Shown piece after piece: positions 63,304 to 64,000 of a DNA stretch of 64,000 nucleotides; the first letter of the stretch is position 1, and every line of letters begins with the position of its first letter. Below the pieces are notes generated by a model that was not told where the DNA came from, searched no databases, and saw nothing but the letters and a program-made list of their open reading frames with translations. The position numbers and the translations under genes were made by a program. Origin of the DNA: Certhia americana (taxonomy: Eukaryota > Chordata > Aves > Passeriformes > Certhiidae); contig CM031858.1 in NCBI GenBank assembly GCA_018697195.1, positions 109,182,944 through 109,246,943 on the forward strand. The letters are read 5' to 3'.

Positions 63304-64000
63304 TACTTAAGGTAGATTTGAATGTTGTCTGACTTCAGGTAATGTCCTCTGTGTAGAATCCCCAAGTGGTCCATAAAAACAGTAGAAATCTTCTTCAGTG
63401 CTGAATATGGTTACAGTTAATCCTGATTTATAATGCACTCTTTTATGGATTTTATCCAGGGACAGTATGCCACAATAAAATGAATGACCTATAAGACAGG
63501 AGGACATGTGAGAGAGAAGAATCAGCCTCAGTTTGGGAAAAAAAAAATCTCATATTTGGTTAGTGCTTAAAATAGTATGGCAACATGATTTTGTTATTTT
63601 TTCATCTCTGTGCTTCAAGCAGTAAGTGAAAATGTATAAAGCATCCAGTGATTGATAAAGGAAATGGTAATGAAAGTTAGAAGCACATGAAAGCTATCAG
63701 AAAGCAAACATGAAGGAAATGATTACAGCAAGTGTTTGCTAATAGCTTTGATGTTAATAGCATTTGAAAAGAAGAAAGTTGCCAGTGTTCAAATTCTTGT
63801 GTTCACCCTGATTATACTTTTCTAGAGGCCAAAAGGAGCTACACAACAAGATTTAACAAGCTCTGTGAAGTTTACCTTGAAATAAACTACATCTAAATTA
63901 CCATCAGCTTAGGAACCTGGAATAGAAATAACTCCTGAAGAGATTTGGATAACAAACCTGGAAGCATTTTCAGCTTTAAGAGTCTCAGTTGGCACCTGGG
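63304..64000. other. Spacer to the window edge, no gene seen
   Basis: AT-rich sequence without a recognised element; no sign of an exon at the right edge. Confidence 0.5.

Overview
This window reads as nuclear genomic DNA from a bird. The visible transposable elements are CR1 non-LTR retrotransposons of avian type (several 3' ends, two degraded endonuclease/reverse-transcriptase bodies, both orientations) and one old LTR whose U3 matches my memory of the avian ERVL-type family that begins TGTCCTGG. I see no Alu/B1-type SINEs and no L1. CR1 alone would also fit a crocodile or turtle; the LTR tips the call to bird. The species cannot be told from sequence alone.

The window is AT-rich, CpG-poor and has the look of a gene desert or the inside of a very large intron. 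No intact protein-coding gene, no rRNA or tRNA gene, no CpG island and no CRISPR array is visible. The longest open frames (147-176 codons) run through a TA microsatellite, lie antisense to CR1, or sit in unremarkable sequence, so none is called as a gene.

Layout. 1-8 kb: AT-rich spacer, a possible conserved element near 3.0 kb, an unclassified richer block near 4.3-4.7 kb, and a pyrimidine-rich stretch (about 5.0-7.5 kb) whose minus strand translates into coding-looking patches broken by stops and frameshifts, a candidate decayed gene. 8-20 kb: spacer with homopolymers, a TA foldback with a possible LTR fragment at 12.1-12.5 kb and a minus-strand CR1 3' end at 12.6 kb. 20-22 kb: the longest CR1, with endonuclease and RT remnants. 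22-37 kb: the emptiest part, holding simple repeats, two G-rich runs and scattered AT-rich DNA. 38-41.6 kb: an ancient CR1, a block that looks like a developmental enhancer (40.06-40.35 kb), and a CR1 3' end split by about 0.5 kb of foreign DNA. 43.8-44.9 kb: LTR remnant with an unidentified flank. 46.3-46.9 kb: CR1 endonuclease/RT fragment retaining its Ser-Asp-His motif. 48-57 kb: spacer, another enhancer-like block, a tandem duplication and a minus-strand CR1 at 53.6-54.1 kb. 57.5-57.8 kb: the richest non-repeat block, containing a short spliceable open frame. 62.6-63.3 kb: the best-preserved CR1, near the right edge.

Nothing here forms an operon or pathway. The main value of the window is its repeat archaeology, several candidate conserved noncoding elements, the candidate decayed coding block at 5-7.5 kb and the spliceable small open frame at 57.5 kb. 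No clear novel system was found.
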